DNA of 64,000 nt from Rhodoferax sp. BLA1 (lineage in GTDB: Bacteria > Pseudomonadota > Gammaproteobacteria > Burkholderiales > Burkholderiaceae_C), in NCBI RefSeq assembly GCF_013416775.1, contig NZ_SZVI01000010.1:124001-188000 (forward strand). Reading direction: 5' to 3'. Position numbers and translations under genes: made by a program. Every line of letters begins with the position of its first letter. Position 1 is the stretch's first letter. Below are positions 17,501 through 24,715 of the stretch, piece by piece. The notes beneath the pieces were generated by a model, which was not told where the DNA came from, searched no databases, and saw only the letters and a program-made list of their open reading frames with translations.

Positions 17501-18007
17501 TTGTTTGATGAACCCCAGGCTGTTTTCAACGAAAAAATGTTGAAACCGGAGTTACAAGGTTTAGAAGATTATGTGGATGGTATCAATAACATTGTGGAGG
17601 CTCAAGAGAAAGTTGCCCTGAGTTATTTCGAAGACGGTAGTATCGAGTCGGCCATCCCACCGCTGAAAGTTTTGTTACACGTGATGGCGTACGGCCATTT
17701 TGAAGGCAAGGATATCAGCGATCCTGAGTTGAGAAAGTTGTTTGACAGAGAATATGTTATTGACAGCGATTGGTACAAGGCACGTCTGGTGTTGAAACAG
17801 GACAAGGACATTGCGTTTTATAAGAAACAAATTGCCTACTTGGAAGATTTCATGGCCAATACAAACAATGCTTTGTTGGTGGAGGAAATGAACATTCAAG
17901 ATCAATTGAATGAGGCAAATCGCAGGCTTGCCACGGTGCGTTCTGAGGCGTATCTGGAGAGCTTGGTGGGCACCATTGGTTGTGATCCTTTGTACAGAAA
18001 ACATTGA
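14543..18007 (+). CDS. Very large protein, candidate pyrophosphate-dependent phosphoenolpyruvate carboxykinase
   Basis: Single-domain-looking cytoplasmic protein of 1154 residues with no signal peptide or membrane segment. A Gly-rich anion-binding loop CTVSGGGKSEISKS (about residue 490) is followed 20 residues later by NIVDIDEDFKKADEI, reminiscent of the kinase-1 and kinase-2 loops of PEP carboxykinases. A conserved-looking region follows further on (VLPGRRNNPIDKKAGIRPLA, then TTGAGSEGALTKGPFNML). Size and these loops fit the PPi-type PEPCK known from Entamoeba and Propionibacterium (around 1100-1200 residues), which interconverts oxaloacetate plus PPi with PEP. I recall the family but cannot run a comparison, so this is a hypothesis. 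Base composition is clearly more AT-rich than both neighbours, suggesting horizontal transfer. GTG at 14516 is possible, but ATG at 14543 has GGAAAG five bases upstream. Confidence 0.55.
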   Translation: MNKQANLQSRKDTVQYINLQLASLGQPLFHDNEEDVIKFCNPEFETLTNGLIKGFKEKSRLLSQHLSPADTRIQNFINNYLQGLDFDKSYALPNDTLVLTQAGHAREISLPPNGDCFISEDIISYRIKQGILNNPSNDKRTTVNTFHIVEGNLPAPLDKKEVPKITFAHFLHAAFHPSDELKILPFTANQKDKAKLMVSLLLRPMVCPEVKGVISRKSMEVRFFTPGSLVSNLDFVESIFGNAGDPYLAQNDAALDTEHWTGHTGCVILAPQLKKLRKKDVGLPHWDQATDRQKNEGMCWKTEDEIYNDGGAFKVTCRDDSGVVVTIIADNYFGYSKKEIKTQISYSANLYGLVEEEHSGGAIAYPKGVMGDIVDGSGFSKKFGNAYSFEEVKSLLGERIEVKPGNYAVDKKYPNLIYIPENAYINTNTNSITWTYEGAEQKLVLSPNKTYIHPTGNKFRLEKHKAIALWRIVNTSPEGVFCHKPCTVSGGGKSEISKSMLNAITYSEFNIVDIDEDFKKADEIIEYDYSKRWKNYDPSLPPSESFLSPKRTLGAAVRLLQPLDVYTDEYNNFVKNIPVHIRSLVLFVKRLYRQDSNNLNWKECMSVDVINGKNGTGLKYFTNPVVGSYVRIGFSQKGNWLLNKLRSDFSASEKIQMEDDISASITLPRSQFKNLNPEYTNRSFKVVANCESYLFQRPDEAIVRGYDKGAERDIVSSNTFLTNFELLRKQDAIDIYEDTVNFDKYTQPVKDLILDVVNSQNDEEYFCLPSHTRIVDGKPTKNPRYLERNIFINETEASYLGEIGTRLYRKMKSEDPFIPVVNAVLPGRRNNPIDKKAGIRPLAVYNPIHYQETPELFMDFICSLTGKSPSTTGAGSEGALTKGPFNMLTPTTDLNNALLSHILTDAHAFSTAAGYVGGQNKVDHDISLLIPEIWARLAESDRDPKNLIANACLEKIDDFEYQGKKVLASRLGYRITERFSLACLNRLFDEPQAVFNEKMLKPELQGLEDYVDGINNIVEAQEKVALSYFEDGSIESAIPPLKVLLHVMAYGHFEGKDISDPELRKLFDREYVIDSDWYKARLVLKQDKDIAFYKKQIAYLEDFMANTNNALLVEEMNIQDQLNEANRRLATVRSEAYLESLVGTIGCDPLYRKH

Positions 18008-18041
18008 TGGCTGGCACTGTGCTTGTTGTGCTGATGGCATC

Positions 18042-18076
18042 AGGCGGGTGTGCATGGCAGTGACGCCCGCCTTTTT
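18042..18076 (+). terminator. Rho-independent terminator after the 1154-codon gene
   Basis: AGGCGGG and CCCGCCT form a 7 bp stem around a 17-20 base loop, immediately followed by a run of T. It lies about 35 bp after the stop codon of the large gene. Confidence 0.7.
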
Positions 18077-18123
18077 GCCATAAGCATTCATCGTGTTGTG
18101 ATGGGGTGGTTTGAGGTGATATT

Positions 18124-18170
18124 GGCCTCTGGCCGTTATCCAATAAGAGCTGCATGCTATAAAAATTGAT
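18124..18170 (+). repeat. Palindromic repeat copy downstream of the large gene
   Basis: GGCCTCTGGCCGTTATCCAA then TAAGAGCTGCATGCTATAAA and AATTGAT: a full-length but slightly diverged copy with both core arms (GCCGTTAT/ATAAGAGC) and the AGC-x-GCTAT tail. Confidence 0.7.
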
Positions 18171-18330
18171 GTGTCCGGTGGTTTGTTTTGTTGGTTGCCT
18201 GTGTGTGTAAGCGAACAGACCTTTCGTTGCTGCCTGGCTAAGCTTGACCAACGTTTACAGACAAGCCTTGTTTGTGACGCCAGCGCCTTGGTATTGAACC
18301 GGGGTGTCCACGTAACGCAAAGGACCTCTC

Positions 18331-18939
18331 ATGCACAAAACTCTTCGTATCACCGCCAGCCTGCTGGCTGTTGCCGCCTCTTTCACCCTGGCTGGTGTGG
18401 CGCAAGCCCAAAGTACCAGCAACAACACCAACGCCGCACCGTATTACCGCGCGGGTGGTAGCTACTTTGACTTCAACGCTGGCAAGTCCGACTACTCGCT
18501 CAGTGATGGTGTCGGCATCTGGGACAAAGACGACAGCGACAACGCCTACAGCGCCCACATCGGCAGTTATTTCAATGACAACGTGGGTATGGAGTTGGGT
18601 TACACCGACTTTGGCCAAATCAGCCGCGCAGGTGGCAGCACCAAGGCCCGTGGCATCAGCTTGAGTCTGGTGGGCAAATTCCCGGTGTCGCCGTCTTTTA
18701 ACCTGCTTGGCAAGATCGGTACCACCTACAGTGACACCGACACCTCGGCCAACGGGTTCTCAGGCATCCAGACCGGCTCAGAACATGGCTTTGGTGTGAA
18801 CTACGGCGTGGGTGCGGAATACGCCTTCACGCCCAAGTGGTCGATCTTGCTGCAATACGAATCCCATGACCTCAAGTTCGCGGGTGACAACAAAGAACGT
18901 GTGGACGTGACCTCGCTGGGTGTGCGTTACAGCTATTGA
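18331..18939 (+). CDS. Outer membrane beta-barrel protein (OmpA-like transmembrane fold)
   Basis: Protein of 202 residues with a signal peptide (MHKTLRITASLLAVAASFTL, cleavage after AQA near residue 27). It then shows alternating beta-strand sequence ending in the aromatic C-terminal strand TSLGVRYSY, typical of outer membrane proteins. Strand-like pieces such as VGMELGYTDFGQIS, ISLSLVGKFPV, FGVNYGVGAEYAFTPKWSIL and LLQYESHDLKF match the eight-stranded OmpA/OmpW-type porin-like fold. There is no periplasmic OmpA C-terminal domain. It is a single gene between two terminator-like structures. Role: small outer membrane barrel of unknown substrate, possibly stress-related. Confidence 0.85.
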   Translation: MHKTLRITASLLAVAASFTLAGVAQAQSTSNNTNAAPYYRAGGSYFDFNAGKSDYSLSDGVGIWDKDDSDNAYSAHIGSYFNDNVGMELGYTDFGQISRAGGSTKARGISLSLVGKFPVSPSFNLLGKIGTTYSDTDTSANGFSGIQTGSEHGFGVNYGVGAEYAFTPKWSILLQYESHDLKFAGDNKERVDVTSLGVRYSY

Positions 18940-18948
18940 TCAAACCTT

Positions 18949-18972
18949 GACCGGGTGGGCTCACACCCGGTC
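18949..18972 (+). terminator. Hairpin after the outer membrane protein gene
   Basis: GACCGGGTG-GGCTCA-CACCCGGTC: a perfect 9 bp stem with a six-base loop, 10 bp after the stop codon. There is no U-tract, so it may act as an mRNA 3' stabiliser or a weak terminator. Confidence 0.6.
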
Positions 18973-19205
18973 GACACAGCCAGTGATGGCTGAGGCGCTT
19001 TGTGCATCGGAAGTGGCCCCACAGGCCAGCCGGTGAGCAAAGCGCTTTTTTGTGTGCCCGCGACCTGACGTCAACCTGGGCAGAGGGTGGCTGCGATATG
19101 GGCTCAGGCCCGCCAAGCGCAGCGTTTTGGTGCTTGAATCTGTCAGGTTTGCCATTAAGATGGCGCGCTGGTTCATCCATCAACCTCTATGAGAGCAGAA
19201 ACACC

Positions 19206-19670
19206 ATGAAAGTCGCCGACATCCTGCGTATCAAAGGCAGCACCCTCTACACGGTGTCACCGTCCGAGCCGCTGATCCAGGCGCTGGCAGTGATGGCAGA
19301 GCGCGACATCGGCTCGCTGGTGGTGATGGAGCATGGTGACCTGGTGGGCATGCTCACCGTGCGCGAACTCACCCAGATCCTGGTCAAGACCGGTGGCAGC
19401 ATTGGCACCACCATCGTGCGCACCGCAATGGACGACGCACCGCTGACCTGTACCACCCAGACCGACATGGACGAGGTGCGCCGCATGATGCTGGATCGCC
19501 ACGCGCGCTACATGCCGGTGATGGACAATCACATGCTCATGGGTGTGATCAGCTTTCACGATGTGGCCCGCGCCGTGGTGGATAGCCAGAATTTTGAGAA
19601 CAAGATGCTCAAGGCCTATATCCACGACTGGCCCGAGGGTGAAAACCCGGACGACGGCCCCAAGCTGTAG
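19206..19670 (+). CDS. CBS-domain protein
   Basis: Cytoplasmic protein of 154 residues made of a tandem CBS pair (Bateman module). The first is about residues 3-62 (ADILRIKGSTLYTVSPSEPL ... GSLVVMEHGDLVGMLTVREL). The second is about 73-130 (AMDDAPLTCTTQTDMDEVRR ... MPVMDNHMLMGVISFHDVAR). Such stand-alone CBS proteins bind adenine nucleotides and usually regulate a partner that cannot be named here. The frame is open upstream to 19002, but the ATG at 19206 starts exactly at the canonical MKVADIL. The 266 bp upstream region contains the hairpin at 18949-18972 and nothing else recognisable. aroC follows 52 bp downstream. Confidence 0.88.
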   Translation: MKVADILRIKGSTLYTVSPSEPLIQALAVMAERDIGSLVVMEHGDLVGMLTVRELTQILVKTGGSIGTTIVRTAMDDAPLTCTTQTDMDEVRRMMLDRHARYMPVMDNHMLMGVISFHDVARAVVDSQNFENKMLKAYIHDWPEGENPDDGPKL

Positions 19671-19722
19671 TTTTCAGGCGCTCCGCGCGCCCGACCTGGC
19701 CGCTCTGGGATAATGCCGCCCC

Positions 19723-20817
19723 ATGAGCGGTAACACTTTTGGACAACTTTTCGCAGTCACCAACTTTGGTGAATCCCACGGCCCGGCCATTGGCTGCGTG
19801 ATTGACGGCTGCCCGCCTGGGCTGGCTCTGAGCGAGGCCGACATCCAGCCCGACCTGGACCGCCGCCGCCCCGGCACCAGCCAATTTGTCACCCAGCGCA
19901 ACGAGCCTGATACGGTTGAGATTTTGTCGGGCGTGTTTGAGGGCAAAACCACCGGCACACCAATCTGCTTGCTGATCAAAAACACCGACCAGCGCAGCAA
20001 AGATTACGGCAACATCGTTCAGACCTTCCGCCCCGGCCATGCCGATTACGCCTATTTCCAGAAATACGGTATCCGCGACCCGCGTGGTGGTGGCCGCAGC
20101 AGCGCGCGCCTGACCGCACCCATGGTGGCCGCCGGTGCGGTGGCCAAAAAGTGGCTGGCTGAGAAGTACGGCACCGTCTTTCGTGGCTGTATGACCCAGG
20201 TCGGTGAGTTGCCCATCGCCTTCGAGTCCTGGGAGTTTGTGTCCAAGAATCCGTTTTTTGCCCCGGTGGCCGATGTCTCCGCGCTGGAGGACTACATGGC
20301 GGCCTTGCGCAAGCGGGGCGACTCCTGCGGCGCCAGGTTGCGAGTGAGTGCGTCCAACGTGCCCGTTGGCCTGGGTGAGCCGCTGTTTGACAAGATGGAT
20401 GCCGACATTGCTTACGCCATGATGGGCATCAACGCGGTCAAAGGTGTGGAGATTGGCGCTGGTTTTGCGAGTGTGGCGCAGTTGGGTAGCAGCCATGGTG
20501 ATTCACTCTCACCCGCTGGTTTCAAGGGCAACAACGCCGGTGGCACCCTGGGTGGCATCACCAGTGGTCAGGACCTGGAGGTCTCGGTGGCGATCAAACC
20601 CACCAGCTCGATCCTGACCCCGCGCGAGTCGATTGACATGACTGGACACAGCACAGAGGTGGTCACCAAAGGCCGTCACGACCCCTGTGTGGGCATTCGC
20701 GCCACACCGATACTCGAAGCCATGCTGGCGCTGGTGGTGATGGACCACGCGCTGCGCCACCGCGCCCAATGTGGTGACGTGGTGCACAGCTTGCCGCCGA
20801 TTGCCGCACGGGCCTGA
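19723..20817 (+). CDS. aroC: Chorismate synthase
   Basis: Last step of the shikimate pathway (EPSP to chorismate, FMN-dependent), 364 residues, normal length. Motifs: [20 protein letters not shown] at the start, [37 protein letters not shown] followed by [11 protein letters not shown], and the C-terminal [20 protein letters not shown]. The start ATG at 19723 gives the canonical MSGNTFG. It is monocistronic in appearance; the following region carries a decayed repeat copy. Confidence 0.98.
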   Translation: MSGNTFGQLFAVTNFGESHGPAIGCVIDGCPPGLALSEADIQPDLDRRRPGTSQFVTQRNEPDTVEILSGVFEGKTTGTPICLLIKNTDQRSKDYGNIVQTFRPGHADYAYFQKYGIRDPRGGGRSSARLTAPMVAAGAVAKKWLAEKYGTVFRGCMTQVGELPIAFESWEFVSKNPFFAPVADVSALEDYMAALRKRGDSCGARLRVSASNVPVGLGEPLFDKMDADIAYAMMGINAVKGVEIGAGFASVAQLGSSHGDSLSPAGFKGNNAGGTLGGITSGQDLEVSVAIKPTSSILTPRESIDMTGHSTEVVTKGRHDPCVGIRATPILEAMLALVVMDHALRHRAQCGDVVHSLPPIAARA

Positions 20818-20865
20818 GTCGCGGGTCGGCCACCTCGGCTGGCGCTGAACTATTGATGACAAATT

Positions 20866-20910
20866 GGGCTCTGACCCTTATACCTCCTGGGTAGATAGCT
20901 CTATTTATGA
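20866..20910 (+). repeat. Decayed palindromic repeat copy between aroC and the U32 gene
   Basis: GGGCTCTGACCCTTATACCT, then CCTGGGTAGATAGCTCTATT: the left arm GACCCTTAT and the AGATAGCT tail are recognisable, while the right arm is reduced to GGGT. Assignment depends on comparison with the better copies. Confidence 0.45.
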
Positions 20911-20968
20911 GAGTTGACGACTTCCGGCAGGCACCAGACCCCCACACCTTTTGAGCGAGTTTTTAACC

Positions 20969-22339
20969 ATGAAGATCCCCGAATTGCTGGCCCCGGCCGG
21001 TTCCCTGACCATGCTGGAAACCGCGCTGGCCTTTGGTGCCACTGCCATTTACGCGGGTCAGCCGCGTTACAGCTTGCGGGTGCGCAACAACGACTTTGGT
21101 GACATCGAGGTCTTGAAACAAGGCATCGACACCGCGCATGCCAAGGGCGCCAGGTTCTTCCTGGTGAGCAACATCTTCCCGCATGGCAACAAGATCCGCC
21201 ACTACATCGACAACATGGCGCCGGTGATTGCGCTCAAACCCGACGCGATGATCATGTCCGACCCCGGCTTGATCATGATGGTGCGCGAAACCTGGCCCGA
21301 TATGGAGATTCACCTCTCGGTGCAGTCCAACACTGTCAACTCGGCAGCCGTCAAGTTCTGGCAAAAGGTGGGCTTGAAGCGCATCATTTTGTCGCGCGAG
21401 TTGTCGCTCGACCAGGTGGAAGAAATCCGCCAGGCCTGCCCCGACATGGAGCTCGAGGTCTTTGTGCACGGCGCGCTGTGTATCGCTTACTCAGGCCGCT
21501 GCCTGCTCTCGGGTTATTTCAACCACCGTGACGCGAACCAGGGCAGTTGCACCAACTCTTGCCGTTGGGACTACAAGACGCAAAAAGGTGTGGTCGATGC
21601 CTCGGGTGACGTGTTGACACAGCAGGCGGCGCAAGAGCGTGAACAAGGCGCGATAGAGCGTTCGCCCGCTGCAGATCAGGTCTACATGATCGAAGAGAGC
21701 CAGCGCGAAGGCAGCTACATGCCGATCGAAGAAGACGAACACGGCACCTATGTGATGAACAGCAAGGACCTGCGCGCCATCGAACACGTCAAGCGCCTGG
21801 TCGAGATTGGGGTTGACTCCCTCAAGATTGAAGGCCGCACCAAAAGCCCGTACTACGTGGCGCGCACGGTGCAGAGTTACCGCCGCGCCATCGACGACGC
21901 GGTGGCCGGTCGCGAGCTCGACCCGGCGCTGCTGGGGCAGCTCGAAGGCCTGGCCAACCGGGGTTACACCAGTGGTTTTTTCCAGCGCCACACACCAGAG
22001 GCCACGCAAAACTACCTGCGTGGTTACTCCGAGTCGGGCCGCAGCCTGTATGTGGGGGATGCGCTTGAGTTTGACGCGGCGCGTGGCCTGATGAAGGTCA
22101 ATGTGCGCAACCGCTTTGCCGTGGGTGACTGGCTGGAGATCATCCACCCGAATGGCAACAGCGATGTGTTGCTCAGCGGGATGGAAAATGTGGACGCCCA
22201 GCCCATGACCGTGGCACCCGGCAGCGGCCACACCGTGTGGCTGCCGCTGCCCGAGAGCGCGGTCGGTGCGTTTGTCGCGCGGTATGTGAACCCGCCCGAG
22301 GCAGGTGTCCAGCTATCTGATGATGTTTCTGCCCTCTAG
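20969..22339 (+). CDS. U32 family protein (TrhP/YegQ-like, tRNA hydroxylation)
   Basis: Protein of 456 residues in the peptidase U32 family. The bacterial TrhP members are known to take part in 5-hydroxyuridine formation in tRNA, not in proteolysis. Motifs: ELLAPAGSLTMLETALAFGA at the N-terminus, HLSVQSNTVNSAAVKFW, the Cys-rich block VHGALCIAYSGRCLLSGYFN then QGSCTNSCRWDY with the four Cys expected to bind an Fe-S cluster, and DSLKIEGRTKSPYYVARTV. I use the ATG at 20969 because it gives MKIPELLAPAG; the earlier TTG at 20951 is less likely. The last residues and the TAG stop (22337-22339) fall inside a copy of the dispersed repeat, so the C-terminus here is repeat-derived. Confidence 0.88.
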   Translation: MKIPELLAPAGSLTMLETALAFGATAIYAGQPRYSLRVRNNDFGDIEVLKQGIDTAHAKGARFFLVSNIFPHGNKIRHYIDNMAPVIALKPDAMIMSDPGLIMMVRETWPDMEIHLSVQSNTVNSAAVKFWQKVGLKRIILSRELSLDQVEEIRQACPDMELEVFVHGALCIAYSGRCLLSGYFNHRDANQGSCTNSCRWDYKTQKGVVDASGDVLTQQAAQEREQGAIERSPAADQVYMIEESQREGSYMPIEEDEHGTYVMNSKDLRAIEHVKRLVEIGVDSLKIEGRTKSPYYVARTVQSYRRAIDDAVAGRELDPALLGQLEGLANRGYTSGFFQRHTPEATQNYLRGYSESGRSLYVGDALEFDAARGLMKVNVRNRFAVGDWLEIIHPNGNSDVLLSGMENVDAQPMTVAPGSGHTVWLPLPESAVGAFVARYVNPPEAGVQLSDDVSAL

Positions 22340-22372
22340 CCCTTATTGGGAAAGGGCTTATAGCTATGAATA
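22331..22372 (+). repeat. Palindromic repeat copy spanning the U32 stop and the arfB leader
   Basis: AGCCCTT (22338-22344), loop ATTGGGA, AAGGGCT (22352-22358), then TATAGCTATGAATATG. The U32 TAG stop is part of the left arm, and the arfB ATG (22366) lies in the tail. It occupies the whole 26 bp gap between the two genes. Confidence 0.85.
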
Positions 22373-22779
22373 TGGATGCATTGTTGATCAAGGACGACGA
22401 GGTGGAACTCTCCGCTATTCGCGCCCAGGGTGCGGGTGGGCAGAACGTCAACAAGGTCTCCAGCGCCATCCATCTGCGTTTTGACATTCCCGCATCCAGC
22501 TTGCCTGAGGATGTGAAAGAGCGTCTGCTGGCCCTGCGCGACAGCCGCATCACCCAGGACGGTGTGCTGGTCATCAAGGCGCAGCAGCACCGCACCCAAG
22601 AGTCCAACAAATTTGACGCTTTGCTGCGGCTGCAGGAACTGGTCAACAGCGTGGCCCGTCCACCCAAGGCACGCAAAGCCACCAAGCCGACCAAAGCCTC
22701 GCGCCAGCGTGTGCGTGAGGCCAAGTCACAGCGTGCGGGCCTCAAGGTGCAGCGCGCACGGGTGTCGCATGACGGCTGA
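22366..22779 (+). CDS. arfB: Alternative ribosome-rescue factor B (peptidyl-tRNA hydrolase)
   Basis: Rescues ribosomes stalled on mRNAs without stop codons by hydrolysing peptidyl-tRNA; 137 residues. The catalytic GGQ lies in AIRAQGAGGQNVNKVSSAIH (about residues 18-37). The C-terminal tail after residue 105 is rich in Lys/Arg (RPPKARKATKPTKASRQRVR), the part that in ArfB/YaeJ enters the empty mRNA channel. Length and tail separate it from the 350-residue release factors. The gene follows the repeat copy that ends the U32 gene and overlaps the next gene by 11 bp. Confidence 0.95.
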   Translation: MNMDALLIKDDEVELSAIRAQGAGGQNVNKVSSAIHLRFDIPASSLPEDVKERLLALRDSRITQDGVLVIKAQQHRTQESNKFDALLRLQELVNSVARPPKARKATKPTKASRQRVREAKSQRAGLKVQRARVSHDG

Positions 22780-24712
22780 AGCGGGCCATCAAGCGTCGTT
22801 GCTGGGCATTGCCCGGGTCGAACTCCATCTGTTCTGGCGCTACCCCAAGCTGTTGCTGGCTGCCGCTGCCGTGGTGTTGATTCCGGCGCTCTACGTGCTG
22901 ATCTACCTCACCAGCGTCTGGGACCCGTCCGCCCGCACCGGTGACTTGCCGGTGGCCCTTGTGAACTTGGACCAAGGTTTTGTCTACCGCCAGCAGGCTT
23001 TCAATGTGGGTCACGATGTGGTGGCGCGTCTGGCATCCAAGCCCACGTTTGGCTACGTGGAGGTGGCCAGTGAGCAAGAGGCGCGCCGTCTGGTGCGCCA
23101 GGGTGCGATGGCGTTTGCGCTGATCGTGCCTGCCGACTTCAGCTCCAATGCGGTGCCCGGTGCCAAGGCCGGTGCGGGCAAGCTGGTGGTCTTCACCTCC
23201 GAGGGCAACAGCTACCCGAGTGCCGCTCTGGCCCGGCGTTTTGCCGACGACCTCGGGCGCGAGGTCAACCAGCGCCTCAATGAGCAGCGCTGGGAGCTGG
23301 TGCTGGCCGATGCCGATGGCTCACAACGCAGCATCCAGCAGCTGCATGATGGTTTGTTGCGGCTGCAACAGGGGGCGACTGATCTGGCCACCGGCGCGGC
23401 GCAGGCCGCACATGGGTCGGAAACGCTGGCCGCTGGCGCCGCACGTTCTGAGCAGGGTGTTGCGCAGCTGGCCTCCGGGGCCAAAGAGTTGGGCACAGGG
23501 CTGCGTACCATGTTGGAGAAACGCCCGCGTTATTCTGACCTCAGACGCCTGGACGAGGGTGCGCAGGCGTTGGTTGCGGGGCAGGAGGAACTCGGCAAGG
23601 GGCTGGTGCAACTCCAGCAAGGGGCGCAGCGTTTGCAGCTGGGGGTGACTGGTTTCCGTGACGAAACCGCTGACAGCCTGTTTGTGAGCACCCGTGTCAC
23701 CGACGGTCTCAACCAGATTGGCGACGGTGTTGGCAGCCTGGAGAGTGGTTTAAAAACCGCCAACACGGCGCACCAGAAACTGGCCGATGGCTCGGTGCAA
23801 CTCAGCAATGGTGTCAACACCCTGACCAACGGCGTGCGGGCCATGAATGAGGGCCTGCGCAGCGTGGTCAGGCAGCTCCCCGAGGACACCCGTCTGGACG
23901 AGCTGGTGCGTGGTTCCGCCAGTCTGAGCAGCGGCGCCCATGCCCTCAAAGCGGGCACCCAGCAGCTGGCGCAGGGCGCGCAACATGTGGCCGGTGGGCT
24001 GGCATTGCTGGAGGGCTCGCTGCCGGTGTCGATCCGCAAGATGGAGGGCAACGCCCAGGGTCTGGCCACCTCGGTGCGGCCCGCCATCGAGGTGGATGCA
24101 CCGGTCCAGAACAATGGCAGCGGTTTTGCGCCGAACATCATCCCGGGGGCGCTTTGGCTGGGTGCCAACCTGGCGGTGTTTCTGATCCAGCTGCGCTTGC
24201 TGCCGCTGTTTGCCACCGGGCTGTCGCCAGTGGCGCGACTGGTCGGCAAGATGCTGATGCCAGCTGGCCTGGTCCTGTTGCAGGCGCTGCTGGTGTGGGT
24301 GGCCATGGTGTGGGTGTTGCACATCGAGGTCCATGACGTGCTGGCGCTGGCTTTGACCGTGGGGGTGGCTTCCCTGACCTTTCTGGCGATTGTGTTTGCC
24401 CTGACGCGCGCTTTGGGGGATGCTGGCAAGGCCCTGGCGCTGGTGTTTCTGGCGGTGCAGCTGTCGTCCTCGGGCGGGGTGCTGCCGGTGGAGCTCAGCG
24501 GTGGCCTGTTTGCGCTGATCAGCCCTTACATGCCGATCACCTGGGTGGTCAAAGCGCTCAAGGCCAGCCTGTTTGGCGCGTTCGAGGCCAACTGGGTGCA
24601 GCCGCTGCTGTGGGTGGCGCTGGCAGGTGGTCTGGCGTTGCTGTCAGCGTGTTTCATCGGGCGCTGGCGCTATGTCAAACTGCTGGCGATGCGGCCCTCT
24701 CTGGATTTGTGA
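22769..24712 (+). CDS. YhgE/Pip family membrane protein
   Basis: Inner membrane protein of 647 residues. One N-terminal TM helix (about residues 24-46, KLLLAAAAVVLIPALYVLIY) precedes a large extracytoplasmic region. That region carries heptad-like repeats of the type LxxGAxxLxxG (SETLAAGAARSEQGVAQLAS; LVAGQEELGKGLVQLQQGAQ; LSSGAHALKAGTQQLAQGAQ), the hallmark of YhgE/Pip (phage infection) proteins. Five to six C-terminal helices follow from about residue 465, as in ABC-2-type permeases. The ATG at 22769 overlaps the arfB end. The family includes phage receptors and type VII secretion-like exporters in Gram-positives; in Proteobacteria the role is undefined. Confidence 0.85.
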   Translation: MTAEAGHQASLLGIARVELHLFWRYPKLLLAAAAVVLIPALYVLIYLTSVWDPSARTGDLPVALVNLDQGFVYRQQAFNVGHDVVARLASKPTFGYVEVASEQEARRLVRQGAMAFALIVPADFSSNAVPGAKAGAGKLVVFTSEGNSYPSAALARRFADDLGREVNQRLNEQRWELVLADADGSQRSIQQLHDGLLRLQQGATDLATGAAQAAHGSETLAAGAARSEQGVAQLASGAKELGTGLRTMLEKRPRYSDLRRLDEGAQALVAGQEELGKGLVQLQQGAQRLQLGVTGFRDETADSLFVSTRVTDGLNQIGDGVGSLESGLKTANTAHQKLADGSVQLSNGVNTLTNGVRAMNEGLRSVVRQLPEDTRLDELVRGSASLSSGAHALKAGTQQLAQGAQHVAGGLALLEGSLPVSIRKMEGNAQGLATSVRPAIEVDAPVQNNGSGFAPNIIPGALWLGANLAVFLIQLRLLPLFATGLSPVARLVGKMLMPAGLVLLQALLVWVAMVWVLHIEVHDVLALALTVGVASLTFLAIVFALTRALGDAGKALALVFLAVQLSSSGGVLPVELSGGLFALISPYMPITWVVKALKASLFGAFEANWVQPLLWVALAGGLALLSACFIGRWRYVKLLAMRPSLDL

Positions 24713-24715
24713 CGC

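Larger units (their letters stand above)
18008..18330. other. Intergenic region of 323 bp
   Basis: Holds the terminator at 18042-18076, a palindromic repeat copy at 18124-18170, and then the presumed promoter region of the outer membrane protein gene. No further coding potential is seen. The Shine-Dalgarno AAAGGA about 8 bases before 18331 belongs to the next gene. Confidence 0.6.
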
